In this document: piece after piece, positions 8,531 through 17,742 of the stretch
Layout of the letters: every line of letters starts with the position of its first letter
How positions within the stretch are numbered: position 1 is the stretch's first letter
Assembly (NCBI GenBank): GCA_028289345.1
Contig: JANQQL010000025.1
Span: forward strand, 62,001-126,000
Length of the DNA: 64,000 bases
DNA from: Planctomycetota bacterium
Lineage (GTDB): Bacteria > Planctomycetota > B15-G4 > SIAN01
Direction of reading: 5' to 3'
The notes under the pieces: generated by a model
Told to the model about the DNA's origin: nothing
The model's database searches: none
What the model saw: the letters and a program-made list of their open reading frames with translations, nothing else
Position numbers and translations under genes: made by a program

Positions 8531-11095
8531 ATGCGAGCGCACTGGATTCTTGCGGTCCCCGCGGTGTTTTTCCTGGCGATGCTTGTCGGTTGTCAACGAT
8601 CAGGTGGCTCTGGCGCGGGGAACAACGTGGAAACGGATCCCCCGGGCCCCCGGTCCGTCATCCAGGGCAATGTCACGGGCCCGAGCGGGGATGCGCTCGA
8701 GGGAGTCGCAGTGTCCACGCCTCTGGGAGGACTGGCGTTCACGGGTCCTTCCGGAGAGTTCTCGCTGACGATTGACCATGATTCTTCGCTCACACAGATT
8801 CGTGTGAACGCAGAAGCCACGATCGACAACATGCTGTGGAAAGGCTTCGCGAGACTCGAAATCGAAGAAGGGCAAGTCCAGTCGGGTCCGATTCCTCTCC
8901 AGCCGGCAGGGCCGTTGTTCGAAGGGACGTACCACTTTCCCCGCCACTCGGTCGATCACCTCATGCATGGCGACTGGAATGAAGACGGTGCCTTGGACCT
9001 GGCAGTCCTGGGGAGGGAGGGGGCAGACGACGGCAGCGATCCCGTGCCAATGCTCTCCGTTGTTCGCAATCGAGGCGATGGAACTTGGCTTCGAGGATGG
9101 AGCACCGTGCTGGACATTCAGAGCCCGCAAGATGTGCAAGTGCGGGACGTGAATGGAGACTTGCACGAAGACCTCCTCATTCTCAGCGCAGACTCTCATC
9201 TCGATGACAACGTTCCCACGGTCAATGTGCAGCTTGGCACCGGCGAAGGAGAATTCGTGCCCGGAGTCGCGTTGTGGACGAACGACTTCGTTGCCGCGGG
9301 AGTGAGACAGATCACCTGCTCGGACATCGATCTCGACGGAGATCAGGACCTGATTCTGGGGTTGCGGTCCGGGCAAATTCGTGTCGCCGCGAACGACGGT
9401 TTTGGCAATTGGCTGGCACTGCAAGAGGCCGGTTCCGCGACGAATGGTCTGCGTGAGATGCTGATGGTCGACTTGAATCTCGATGGAGTCGAGGACCTGT
9501 TGGCGCTCGGGACGGACAGCCTTTCTTTCCTGGGGGGGACCGGCACTCAGAGCTTTGCTCCCGAGGTTCGGAGTTTCGTGAGTAGCGAGGCGTCGGGCGT
9601 GACCCTGGGCAATGTCGATGAGGACCCGGAGTTGGAAGCCGTTGTCACGGCCGGGCAGGAAGTCGTGATCCTCGAGAACTCCGCGGGGACCTTTGCGGCG
9701 GAGCAGGTCATCGATGTCGGCGTTTCCGCCACTCATCCGCAGCTGCTTTCCCACACAAGGAGGCGTTCGCCGGACTTGCTGCTCCGAACGGGAGAGAGGC
9801 CGACAGGCTGGCGCTTGGAGGTCCTCCGAAGCCGCGAGGAGGGGTTCGAGACCTCGCTGGAAACGCTCTTCTCGGGCGTTCTCTCGGTGACCGGTGTTCT
9901 GGTCGCTGACGTTGACGATGATCGCGCTCGCGATCTCATCGTCTCCCAGGGGAGTTTGGTGCTCTCGTTCCCGGGAGAGGGCGATGGCTCGTTCGAGTTG
10001 CCGGTTTCCTTGGAGATTGACTCTTACCGTAACTTTCTTGGAGTGACCGACTTCGACGCGGATTCGCTCCAAGAGATCGTCATGGGCAACGATCTCCTCG
10101 TCGAGTTCTTCGAGTTGGATGGGCGGGGATCCGCGACGAAGCGGTTGACATTGGACGTGAATGAAGGAGTGAGCGCGGTCGCGTCCTTGGATCTCGACCA
10201 GGATGGAGACCAAGACATCTTGTGCTACGGCCATTCTTCTTTCTCGCGTCGGGCGTTCCTTCAGGAAGACGAGGGGTCCTTCTCGAGGATTCCGTTCGAA
10301 GTCGATGCCGGCGGGGGAGAGATGCAGGTGCAGGATCTCAATGGGGATGGGCGGAAGGATGTCGTGCTCCTGAATTCAGGGGGGCGTTCCGTCTCCGTGC
10401 TTCTGAATGACCCCCAAGGGTTGCTTCTCGAGCCACTCACCTATCCGGTGGGAAGTCTTCCAAACGACCTCGAAGTTCGAGATTTCAATGGCGATGGCAT
10501 CTTGGACCTCGTTGTTCTCAGTCGGACTGATTACATCTTCGATGTCGGCTCTCTCGTCCCTGGTTCTCTCTCCTTGCTCCGAGGGCGAGGAGACGGATCA
10601 TTCGGTCCCAACGTTCGCTTCGAGATCGCGGGGGATCCCCGCCACGTGGATCTCGGCGAGCTGACGGGCGATGGAATCGTGGATCTCGTCGTCCTCGATC
10701 AAGAACAGTCCACCCTGACGATCTGGCAGGGGGATGGGAGCGGCCGTTTCAGAACTTTGGATCCCTGGAATATCGATGTGCCGGGCTGGTCTCTGAAAGT
10801 CGCCGACGTGACCGGCGATGGGGTCTCGGACCTCCTGGTTGGTTGTGGTGGCGTGTCTGTGCTGCGAGGAGACGGCGCCGGCCAGTTCTCGTCCATCGGA
10901 ACGTTTCGAGGGGACTGTGACGATGGGATCCTGGACATCGACGGCGACGGAGACCTTGACATGGTGGTAGAAACTGCCGCGGGCTCCTCCGACCACCAAT
11001 TGCTCTTCTTTGAGAACCGAGCCGTTGCGTCTCAGGGCGTCGAGCCGGGGAAAAACGATTCGGGAGTCCTGGAAAAAGCGACCATGGGCCGCTGA
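8531..11095 (+). CDS. VCBS/FG-GAP repeat lipoprotein
   Basis: This is an 854-residue surface lipoprotein. The signal peptide ends in a lipobox, LVGC, with lipidated C21. A small carboxypeptidase-regulatory-like beta-sandwich (about 40-95) is followed by roughly a dozen VCBS/FG-GAP units, recognisable by calcium-binding cores such as DWNEDGALDL, DIDLDGDQDL, DLNGDGRKDV, DFNGDGILDL and DVTGDGVSDL. These should fold into an integrin-like beta-propeller. Such proteins are thought to mediate adhesion or protein-protein contacts; no enzymatic motif is visible. GGAGAGAGCA precedes the ATG. The repeats near the C-terminus are more regular than those in the middle. Confidence 0.88.
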   Translation: MRAHWILAVPAVFFLAMLVGCQRSGGSGAGNNVETDPPGPRSVIQGNVTGPSGDALEGVAVSTPLGGLAFTGPSGEFSLTIDHDSSLTQIRVNAEATIDNMLWKGFARLEIEEGQVQSGPIPLQPAGPLFEGTYHFPRHSVDHLMHGDWNEDGALDLAVLGREGADDGSDPVPMLSVVRNRGDGTWLRGWSTVLDIQSPQDVQVRDVNGDLHEDLLILSADSHLDDNVPTVNVQLGTGEGEFVPGVALWTNDFVAAGVRQITCSDIDLDGDQDLILGLRSGQIRVAANDGFGNWLALQEAGSATNGLREMLMVDLNLDGVEDLLALGTDSLSFLGGTGTQSFAPEVRSFVSSEASGVTLGNVDEDPELEAVVTAGQEVVILENSAGTFAAEQVIDVGVSATHPQLLSHTRRRSPDLLLRTGERPTGWRLEVLRSREEGFETSLETLFSGVLSVTGVLVADVDDDRARDLIVSQGSLVLSFPGEGDGSFELPVSLEIDSYRNFLGVTDFDADSLQEIVMGNDLLVEFFELDGRGSATKRLTLDVNEGVSAVASLDLDQDGDQDILCYGHSSFSRRAFLQEDEGSFSRIPFEVDAGGGEMQVQDLNGDGRKDVVLLNSGGRSVSVLLNDPQGLLLEPLTYPVGSLPNDLEVRDFNGDGILDLVVLSRTDYIFDVGSLVPGSLSLLRGRGDGSFGPNVRFEIAGDPRHVDLGELTGDGIVDLVVLDQEQSTLTIWQGDGSGRFRTLDPWNIDVPGWSLKVADVTGDGVSDLLVGCGGVSVLRGDGAGQFSSIGTFRGDCDDGILDIDGDGDLDMVVETAAGSSDHQLLFFENRAVASQGVEPGKNDSGVLEKATMGR

Positions 11096-11225
11096 TTGGA
11101 CGACGGCCTGCCCCCCGATGCCGCGTTCGGGAAGGAGCGCTCGGGCTCCCGACAGAGGCCAACCATTTCCAGGTTGTCGGACCAGTCACGAGTTGCCGTG
11201 CAATGGCAGCTTGAAGGGCAGCAAG

Positions 11226-12755
11226 TCAGTCGAAATCGTTGAGCTGCAAGACGAGGTCTTTGGGGCCGAAGAGGACCGGACGGAAGACGTCTCGATGGTG
11301 TCTCCGCGAGTGACCGTGGCCGCCGTCATCCTCGGAGTTGATCCAGACGGAGTAGAGCGTCACTTGCCCGCGATCATAGACGAACTTCAAAGGCCCCTGA
11401 TTGGGGTCGAAGGGGTCGGTGGGAATGGGACCGAGAACGCTCTCCAGCGCCCCACCGCTCCGAGGAAGCCCGCCGTGGATGGCACGGTAGAGACCGACTG
11501 CCGCCGCCATTCGTGTCAATCCTCGGAGAGCTTGGATCTCGGAATAAGAGATCTCGAAGTAGTCCACGTTGAGGCCGACCTGACTCGCGAGGAAGTAGCG
11601 CGGATCCTTGGTTTCTTTGAGTGTCGTGCCCTGAATCAGCTCCCAATAGGGGAGAGCGGAAACTTGGACGGATTTGACTCCAATGTAGTCATCGATTCCT
11701 TGCAGTTCGTTCTCCGCAAACCAGGCCGCCACTTTCGAGCTCATGAGCTGGGAAGCGAACCGGAACTGCTCGCCGGGCCTCCACGCAAAGGTCGACTCCG
11801 GAACTGGCGCCAGTGGATCCAGCGGGCAACCTCTCGATCGAAAAATATCGACTTGCCACAGCAAGTGGTCGGTCAAGACAGAGGGAATCGAACTTCCGTG
11901 ATGAAGCTGTTGAAGTACTGCAAGGATGCGGCGATACGTGTCGACTTCGAGCTCCCGATGTTCCAGCGTTCGCGCAAGGCTTGCGAAGCCATCGCGTTGA
12001 ATTGCAACTGAAATGGGGACGCTCAGGCAATGAGGATTGCGGTGGACGTCACGGCCGAGCGCAAGGATTTCGCAGCCCGTTCGTGCGGCTCGGTCCGCAC
12101 TCGGGTCCAGATGCGCTTCGTAGGCGAAGAGCTGGGAGACGAGTCGAAAGGGAATCAGATTGATGGGGGTTGCCCAATGTCCTCGCTCGTATTCGAACTC
12201 CCAGTCGCAGTGGCGTCGGCGGATCCCTGACCGAGCATACTTCGTCAGCGCGTGGTACGCTTTGTACTCAAGGAAGGAGAGGCTCGAAGGTTTCGTACCA
12301 CCGGTCATATGGTCCCGGAGCTCGTCCCACATGGTCCCGCTCTGCTCCACTTGCTCGAGCCGTCGGCGAAGCTCTTCGGCGTCCGGGGGAAGTGGCGGAG
12401 GGTCGGCAACCCATGCCTTCGGCATTTGGTTAGATGCCCAGTGGATGCCGTTGTAGTCCAGAAGAGCGTTGCCTTCTGTGGTACTTCCGACCAGCACTTT
12501 CCGGGGTTGGGACTCCAGGTGGCGTCGGAGCTGAATCTCGGACTTCAAGTTCTGAAATCGATGATCGAGTTGGATTGACGCGCGATAAGTCGCGGCACCA
12601 GCAGCGACCAGGATGCACAGCGAGAGATACAGGAAGCCCTTGAAGAGCCTTCGAAGCGTGCCGAATCGTCGGCGTGGAGCGCGCAGTTGTCGATGACCGA
12701 TGATTCGGCTCAAAGGAATGCCTCCAATGACTGGACAGCCTGGTCGTCGACGCAT
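11226..12755 (-). CDS. Membrane-anchored protein of unknown function with pseudopilin-like C-terminal segment
   Basis: This 509-residue protein has a basic N-terminus and one transmembrane helix (about 41-58), with the rest outside the cytoplasm. The bulk is helical and unrecognised. The last 80 or so residues, with AVGLYRAIHGGLPRSGG, TDPFDPNQGPLKFVYDRG and LYSVWINSEDDGG, resemble the end of type II secretion pseudopilins (GspG-like), a combination seen in uncharacterised planctomycete proteins. There is no prepilin cleavage motif at the N-terminus, so it is not a pilin. An in-frame TTG at 12713 with GGAGG at good spacing could be the true start, giving 495 residues. It converges with the VCBS lipoprotein gene. 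Confidence 0.72.
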   Translation of the reverse strand: MRRRPGCPVIGGIPLSRIIGHRQLRAPRRRFGTLRRLFKGFLYLSLCILVAAGAATYRASIQLDHRFQNLKSEIQLRRHLESQPRKVLVGSTTEGNALLDYNGIHWASNQMPKAWVADPPPLPPDAEELRRRLEQVEQSGTMWDELRDHMTGGTKPSSLSFLEYKAYHALTKYARSGIRRRHCDWEFEYERGHWATPINLIPFRLVSQLFAYEAHLDPSADRAARTGCEILALGRDVHRNPHCLSVPISVAIQRDGFASLARTLEHRELEVDTYRRILAVLQQLHHGSSIPSVLTDHLLWQVDIFRSRGCPLDPLAPVPESTFAWRPGEQFRFASQLMSSKVAAWFAENELQGIDDYIGVKSVQVSALPYWELIQGTTLKETKDPRYFLASQVGLNVDYFEISYSEIQALRGLTRMAAAVGLYRAIHGGLPRSGGALESVLGPIPTDPFDPNQGPLKFVYDRGQVTLYSVWINSEDDGGHGHSRRHHRDVFRPVLFGPKDLVLQLNDFD

Positions 12756-13038
12756 CGCGACAGTCGGTCTTCCCTGGAATCGGAGAGAAGCTCGGTGGAG
12801 CGTGAGTGAAAGACGAGATTCCCCGTGTTGTGACCTGTTGTTTCCGCTTCAGAGGACGGGGCGACGGACCCGCCGAGGCGGGAGATGGAGCCAGACGGAG
12901 TTCCGTCCGGGAGGGGGGAGGCCCGCCGCGCCCTGAGTGAACGTTCGCTCTGCCGGACTGGGTAAAACCTCACCGGTTCGCGGGGACCTTCCGTCGTCGC
13001 GACACTGGCACCGCGTTCAGCGCTGGACGGAGCTCGTG

Positions 13039-13980
13039 ATGCCCACTCGGCGATCCTCTGCATTCTTTGGTCGGATTCCTGCGGCGGTTTGGAAACTCTT
13101 GGGCCTCGCACTCCTGCTCTCCCCGAGCGAGCGAGCCCACGCCACCCACGATCCGAATGCCTATCTCGGACTCGACCTTCCCGGTCTTGAGCCGGAAGTG
13201 TTCGCTCCCGGCGTCATCTCGATGCCAGACGCCTATGAATACGGGTCCGTGTTCACCGAGGACGGCCTGGAGCTCTTCTTTGGGGTGAATGTCGGGGAAC
13301 GGGCGGAGATTCGATCCACTCGCTGGTTGGATGGAAAGTGGACGACACCCAGTGTGGTGTTGGGAAATCCTCGCTACACGTTTGGGGATCCGTTTCTGTC
13401 GGTGGACGAGGACCGGCTCTATTTCATTTCTAATCGTCCGCTCAAGGAGGAGACCTCCCCGCCGAAGGACTTCGACATCTGGTCCATTGAGCGAAACAAG
13501 TCGGGATGGGGGCAACCGGTCAATGTCGGGTCTCCGGTCAACTCCGCTGGGGACGAGTACTACATCTCGTTCGCTCAGGATGGACGCCTCTATTTCGCCT
13601 CAGACCGGAATGACAAGAAGGATCAAGGCAACTTTGACGTGTTCTCTGCTCCGGAATCAGACGCAGGATTTGGAGAAGCGCTCACGCTGGAAGGGGATCT
13701 GAACACGGGTCGCTACGAAGCCGACGCCTTCGTGGCGCCGGACGAGTCGTACATTCTCTACGGGTCGACGCGTCCCGAAGGCCTGGGTCGTGGGGATCTT
13801 TACATCAGCCTGCGCCGCGACGATGGAACCTGGAGCAAGGGAACGAACCTCGGGCCGAAGATCAACTCGGCCGGGCACGAGCTTTGTCCGTTCGTGACCG
13901 CTGACGAACGCCTCCTATTCTTCACTAGCAAAGAAGACGTGTATTGGGTCGATGCGGCGATTCTGGATGAGTTTCGGTGA
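13039..13980 (+). CDS. Secreted PD40/WD40-like beta-propeller protein
   Basis: This is a 313-residue exported protein starting at the ATG at 13039 (GGACGGAG upstream). An in-frame ATG at 12937 would add 34 residues before the signal peptide and is less likely. The hydrophobic segment GLALLLSPSERAHA marks export. The mature part consists of PD40-type blades, each with a short hydrophobic motif: LYFISNRP, LYFASDRN, ILYGSTRP and LLFFTSK. It resembles the OmpA-less PD40 proteins common in planctomycetes and Bacteroidetes. A binding or scaffold role is likely; no catalytic site is visible. It converges on the flavoprotein gene, with 18 bases between stop codons. Confidence 0.75.
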   Translation: MPTRRSSAFFGRIPAAVWKLLGLALLLSPSERAHATHDPNAYLGLDLPGLEPEVFAPGVISMPDAYEYGSVFTEDGLELFFGVNVGERAEIRSTRWLDGKWTTPSVVLGNPRYTFGDPFLSVDEDRLYFISNRPLKEETSPPKDFDIWSIERNKSGWGQPVNVGSPVNSAGDEYYISFAQDGRLYFASDRNDKKDQGNFDVFSAPESDAGFGEALTLEGDLNTGRYEADAFVAPDESYILYGSTRPEGLGRGDLYISLRRDDGTWSKGTNLGPKINSAGHELCPFVTADERLLFFTSKEDVYWVDAAILDEFR

Positions 13981-13998
13981 TCGGAGCTTTCCGCACTG

Positions 13999-15066
13999 CT
14001 AGGAAAAGAACCGTCGATGATTCTCGAGGATCCTTCGGCCGGTCTCTGGATCGGGTTCGGGGCTCGAGACGTCGCGCTCCCACGATCCGCCGAGGATCAA
14101 GGCGTCCTTGCGAGGAAACAAGTAGCTGCTTTCGAATGCCAGTGCGTAAGGAAGAGGCTGCGGTTCGAGTTGAACAAGGTGGCCACGCACCGGGACGAGC
14201 CGGCGGTCTCCGAAGATCTCTTTCGCTCCCAGCCCCAGGCAGTTCACGATCACGGTTTCTTCGAGCTCGGCCAAGTCGTCTTTTGTCGAGAATGACTTTT
14301 CTTTGACCTTTACGCCGGCCTCTCTCACTTCTTTCAAAAGATTCGCGAGGTAGGCGGGAGGCTCGATGAGGAACGACCGGTACTCCCAGCCGTGACGAGG
14401 TCGGCCGGGGAGAGGAAGGTTTGTTCGCTCAGTGATCGGATAGAAATGAAATCCCGAATGAGTCGTTCGCCATCGCCGGTCGGCAACCAAGTCGAAGACC
14501 GGAAGAGTTCGCACAGCACGGTTCTTGTTGGCGAGCTTCTCGAAATGACTCCAGGAAGTTCTGATCACTCGATCGTATTGAGCTTTCGCCTCCTTCGTCG
14601 ATCCCGTCGCGTAACCCGCAGGGGTCCACATGGCGCCGGACTTGTTGGAAGTCGTTTCCGGTGGGAGAGCCTTCGCGTAGATGCAAACGTCATGACCGAA
14701 GGTGCGTAGGACTCGCGCACACGTCAAGCCGATGACTCCCGCTCCCAGGATCGCGACTGATGTCGAAGAACGAGTCACATGCTGGAGCAGCCGTGAGATC
14801 TCTTGGGCGCAGCCCCACGACAGAGAAAAGCCCTCTCCCCCATGTCCATAGTTGTGCAGTAGGGTCTTTTCTCCGAGCGCTTCTCTCTCCAGGCGCATTC
14901 CCCCAGTTCGGTAGGGGCGGTTGCCCACGGTGAGACGTAGGAAACGATCGTCGCCGAGATCGGGTGCCTTCAGGGATGTTGTCTGCCACCGAGGCATCAT
15001 TGCGGCGAGAGAGAGTCCTCCCATACGCTGCAGCATCTGTCGGCGAGTGACCCCAGGACTCCGCAT
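13999..15066 (-). CDS. FAD-dependent D-amino-acid-oxidase-like protein, circularly permuted, Tat-exported
   Basis: This is a 355-residue flavoprotein. The ATG at 15066 has GGGAG upstream and gives a Tat-like signal (TRRQMLQRMGGLSLAAM); an in-frame ATG at 15135 is less likely. The dinucleotide-binding motif GAGVIG is at 108-113, unusually far in. The segment before it (about 42-95: VGNRPYR, MRLERE, HNYGHGGEG, SLSWGCA) corresponds to the C-terminal end of D-amino-acid oxidase. The protein ends with a stretch (ALILGGSWERD) that normally sits in the middle. The order is therefore permuted. The family oxidises D-amino acids or similar amines with oxygen; the substrate here is unknown. I recall similar permuted, Tat-bearing oxidoreductases in other bacteria, so the arrangement is probably not unique to this genome. 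Confidence 0.8.
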   Translation of the reverse strand: MRSPGVTRRQMLQRMGGLSLAAMMPRWQTTSLKAPDLGDDRFLRLTVGNRPYRTGGMRLEREALGEKTLLHNYGHGGEGFSLSWGCAQEISRLLQHVTRSSTSVAILGAGVIGLTCARVLRTFGHDVCIYAKALPPETTSNKSGAMWTPAGYATGSTKEAKAQYDRVIRTSWSHFEKLANKNRAVRTLPVFDLVADRRWRTTHSGFHFYPITERTNLPLPGRPRHGWEYRSFLIEPPAYLANLLKEVREAGVKVKEKSFSTKDDLAELEETVIVNCLGLGAKEIFGDRRLVPVRGHLVQLEPQPLPYALAFESSYLFPRKDALILGGSWERDVSSPEPDPETGRRILENHRRFFS

Positions 15067-15658
15067 GACTGACTCCCAAGAAGACGGCAGCGACGGGAAT
15101 GGCGAGCATGCTCGAATTACACTGCCCTCCTGCACGCCATACTCTCTTCGAGCGAGGGCGGTTCGAGGGCCTGCTCATTCGCGTTCACGCGATGGCTTTG
15201 GGGATCTCGCTGCAATTCTGTGGGGCCCGTGGCGAGACAGCTCGATCCTCCACCGACCGGAAAATCATCGTCGTTTCCGATGCTCCGGACCGTCGCGACT
15301 CGGGCTGCCGAGGTCCGAGCCTCGATGCCTCGAGTGAATGACGGGGCTGGTCCGGCCATGATTTCGTGGCGAGCGTTTTCGTAACAAATGTCGTTCACTG
15401 ATGTTGTCACCGGCAGCCCGGCCGATTGCGCACCCAAAGGATGGGGGAAGGAACGAGGAACTCGACGTTGGGGTTCGGTTTCCAGGCTGGTTGGAACCCG
15501 TTGGTGGCGGGACGACATTTCTGGCGGGAACTTTGCCCGAAACGCGTTCGTCAAGAAGAGCCCGTTCGCACTCAGCGCAGCGAAGCTGGTGTGCGGAATG
15601 GGCGCGGTTGCAGGAGAGCCCGGGCGAGAGAAGGCCTGGGAGGGACGGTGGAGAAGCC
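15067..15658. other. Divergent intergenic region, no gene recognised
   Basis: These 592 bases lie between the divergent flavoprotein and glycoside-hydrolase genes. A reading frame open from 15401 runs into the downstream gene, but its translation is arginine-rich and not protein-like, and the downstream gene has its own start and signal peptide. Both promoters should lie here; none was identified. Confidence 0.5.
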
Positions 15659-17587
15659 ATGTCAGCCAGGGACGCGGTGCGGATGGTGTTGCTCGTTGCG
15701 GGGGGGATTGCGGCGTCGTCGTCGTGGTTTCCCGCCGGCGCCGCTCAATACGAATCGCCGGCACACTTGTTCGGGGTGATCAATCGAAATCCCCCAGCGG
15801 ATCCGAATCAGCCGTGGTTCAGCCCCCGAGAAGCCTGGGCTCTGTCCAACCGCTTCGACGTGATCGCCGGCCTCGACAACAATGGGTACACCTTCCCCGG
15901 CGCCATCGACGAGATTCGCTCGCGCAATCCGTCGCTGCCGATCCTCTGCACTTGGGAGCCCACGGGCCACCAGCCGGCGGGGCCCGAGTTTGCGATCTTC
16001 GATCGCGACGAGAGCATCTTCATCCACAGCGCTGACCCCGCCAGTTTGACCGTGGTTGCTCACCAGGGAGAGACGATTCTCTGGTTCTTGCAGGATGCTC
16101 GGGGCCTCGACTTGAATCGCTTCCATGAACCAATGGGGGTCACGGAATACGTCGTCGAAGTATCGACGGCGCCTGGCCAACCCTTCGCTGCGGTTGGCGA
16201 CCCGATCCCGGCGGAGGACTTGCTGCGTTACTACTCACTTGTTGACCCGGTGGTCGATGCCGAGCGAGTGTACCGGGTGAGATCCCGGGCCGCGGATGGC
16301 CAACTCTACGACTACTCGTGGGAAGCGTCCGTCGACGTGAATGCCGAAACGAGCATTGCCATCGCCCGCTTGTTCGAGGATGGCTCGATGGTGGCGCTTT
16401 GCTACGGCGACAACTTGCCGGGCCCTTCCGGGCTGGAGATGCACGCGGATTTGAACAACGACCGTGTCTATCAGCCGAACGAACGCTTCTCGTTCACCTC
16501 GGTCGAGCCCCAGGGAAGCGGAGTGAGCATGTACACTGGGACGATTCCGCCGCCCGGCGAGGGCCTGTGGTTCAGTCATCGGGCCGTTCTCGCATCCGAC
16601 CCTTCTGTGTCCGCCCCTGCCAAGGGCGCCTATCAGAGCGGGCTGTACAACAACCGCGTGCAAACACGAATCTTTTCCTCTCATATGGTGTGGCCCGATC
16701 ACCCGACGTTTCTGGAACGAACGGGTCAGCGACTCACCGATGCGCTCGCGGCGGGCTACGACGGCATGCGGCTCGATCTCCCCTTCGACACCCTGGATCT
16801 GCCGTGGGCGGCGTCGGGGGTGCCCCCGGACTGGGAGGGAGAGAGAGATCAAAGGCTTGCGGATGGGATTGAAACCCTGCTGACGTCCCTGAATGCCCGC
16901 GAACCGGGAGCGATCGTTTCCATCAACGGTTACTTTTCCCTCGCCAATCCCGACAACTACTATCGCTACCTGGACCACGTCGAAAGTGGTGAGTTCGAGT
17001 TCTTCGCCATTGGACACCAGAGCAACTCAGCGGAACTTCTGGGTGACACCGTCGAAGCCATGGTGGCCATGCGAGCCACTGAAGATGCGGGCCGTTGGGC
17101 GGTGGCTCTGTCCGGTGCTTCGGAAAGAAACGTCCGGGGGCGGATGACCGCCTATGCGCTGTACCTGCTGATCATGGGGGACGGCCTCTACTTCTACAAC
17201 GAAACCGACTTCTATCTGGACGATGTGGTTTACTTCCCGGAATGGGGCGCACCGCTGGGCGAACCCCTGTACGACATCGATCAATGGCTTCAGCTCCTGG
17301 ATCCTCGCGGAGACCTGTTGCTGGCTCGGCATTTCCAGAACGGTTCGGTTTTCAGCAATGCCGATGACGAAGCGGTCACTCTGCGATGGAACGAGACCGT
17401 GTACCGATTGGCTGTGACCGGAGGGCGTTCTTTCCTCGCGGGAGGAGACGGCCGTGCCCGCTACGCGCCGACCCGCGAACTGACTCTAGCGCCAGGAGAG
17501 GTCGCGATCGTCCTGCGGATCCCTCCCGCCACTCCGGGCACGTTGCTTCCCCCTCCTGGCCTCGCTGCGGGATATCCGGGATCCTGA
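15659..17587 (+). CDS. Secreted putative glycoside hydrolase (GHL15-like)
   Basis: This is a 642-residue exported protein. The ATG at 15659 follows GGTGGAGAAG and opens a signal peptide (MVLLVAGGIAASSSW ... AGA). The sequence FSPREAWALSNRFDVIAG and the later GYDGMRLDLPFDT resemble the hypothetical glycoside hydrolase family GHL15, a TIM-barrel fold in which acidic residues on strand ends are catalytic. The end (TRELTLAPGEVAIVLR) resembles the C-terminal beta domain of many glycosidases. An insertion at about 150-330 looks like beta-sandwich material. The substrate is not predictable. The assignment rests on motif resemblance only. Confidence 0.65.
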   Translation: MSARDAVRMVLLVAGGIAASSSWFPAGAAQYESPAHLFGVINRNPPADPNQPWFSPREAWALSNRFDVIAGLDNNGYTFPGAIDEIRSRNPSLPILCTWEPTGHQPAGPEFAIFDRDESIFIHSADPASLTVVAHQGETILWFLQDARGLDLNRFHEPMGVTEYVVEVSTAPGQPFAAVGDPIPAEDLLRYYSLVDPVVDAERVYRVRSRAADGQLYDYSWEASVDVNAETSIAIARLFEDGSMVALCYGDNLPGPSGLEMHADLNNDRVYQPNERFSFTSVEPQGSGVSMYTGTIPPPGEGLWFSHRAVLASDPSVSAPAKGAYQSGLYNNRVQTRIFSSHMVWPDHPTFLERTGQRLTDALAAGYDGMRLDLPFDTLDLPWAASGVPPDWEGERDQRLADGIETLLTSLNAREPGAIVSINGYFSLANPDNYYRYLDHVESGEFEFFAIGHQSNSAELLGDTVEAMVAMRATEDAGRWAVALSGASERNVRGRMTAYALYLLIMGDGLYFYNETDFYLDDVVYFPEWGAPLGEPLYDIDQWLQLLDPRGDLLLARHFQNGSVFSNADDEAVTLRWNETVYRLAVTGGRSFLAGGDGRARYAPTRELTLAPGEVAIVLRIPPATPGTLLPPPGLAAGYPGS

Positions 17588-17742
17588 GCTGGCGTCGCAA
17601 GGCCGGTGACTGGTTTCGATTCGGAGTGACTGGAAGGGGGGGCGCCCACCTCAGCCATGCAGATCGTTCATCGCCCGTTCCCGATGAGCTCTGCACGTCT
17701 GCTGTTGCCGTCAGGCCCTTCGGTGAAGGGTCGTTGGATCGG

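Noticed and set aside
8600-10234. Minus-strand open frame opposite the VCBS lipoprotein
   Set aside because: The plus strand has a regular run of calcium-binding repeats; the antisense translation is a by-product of those repeats.
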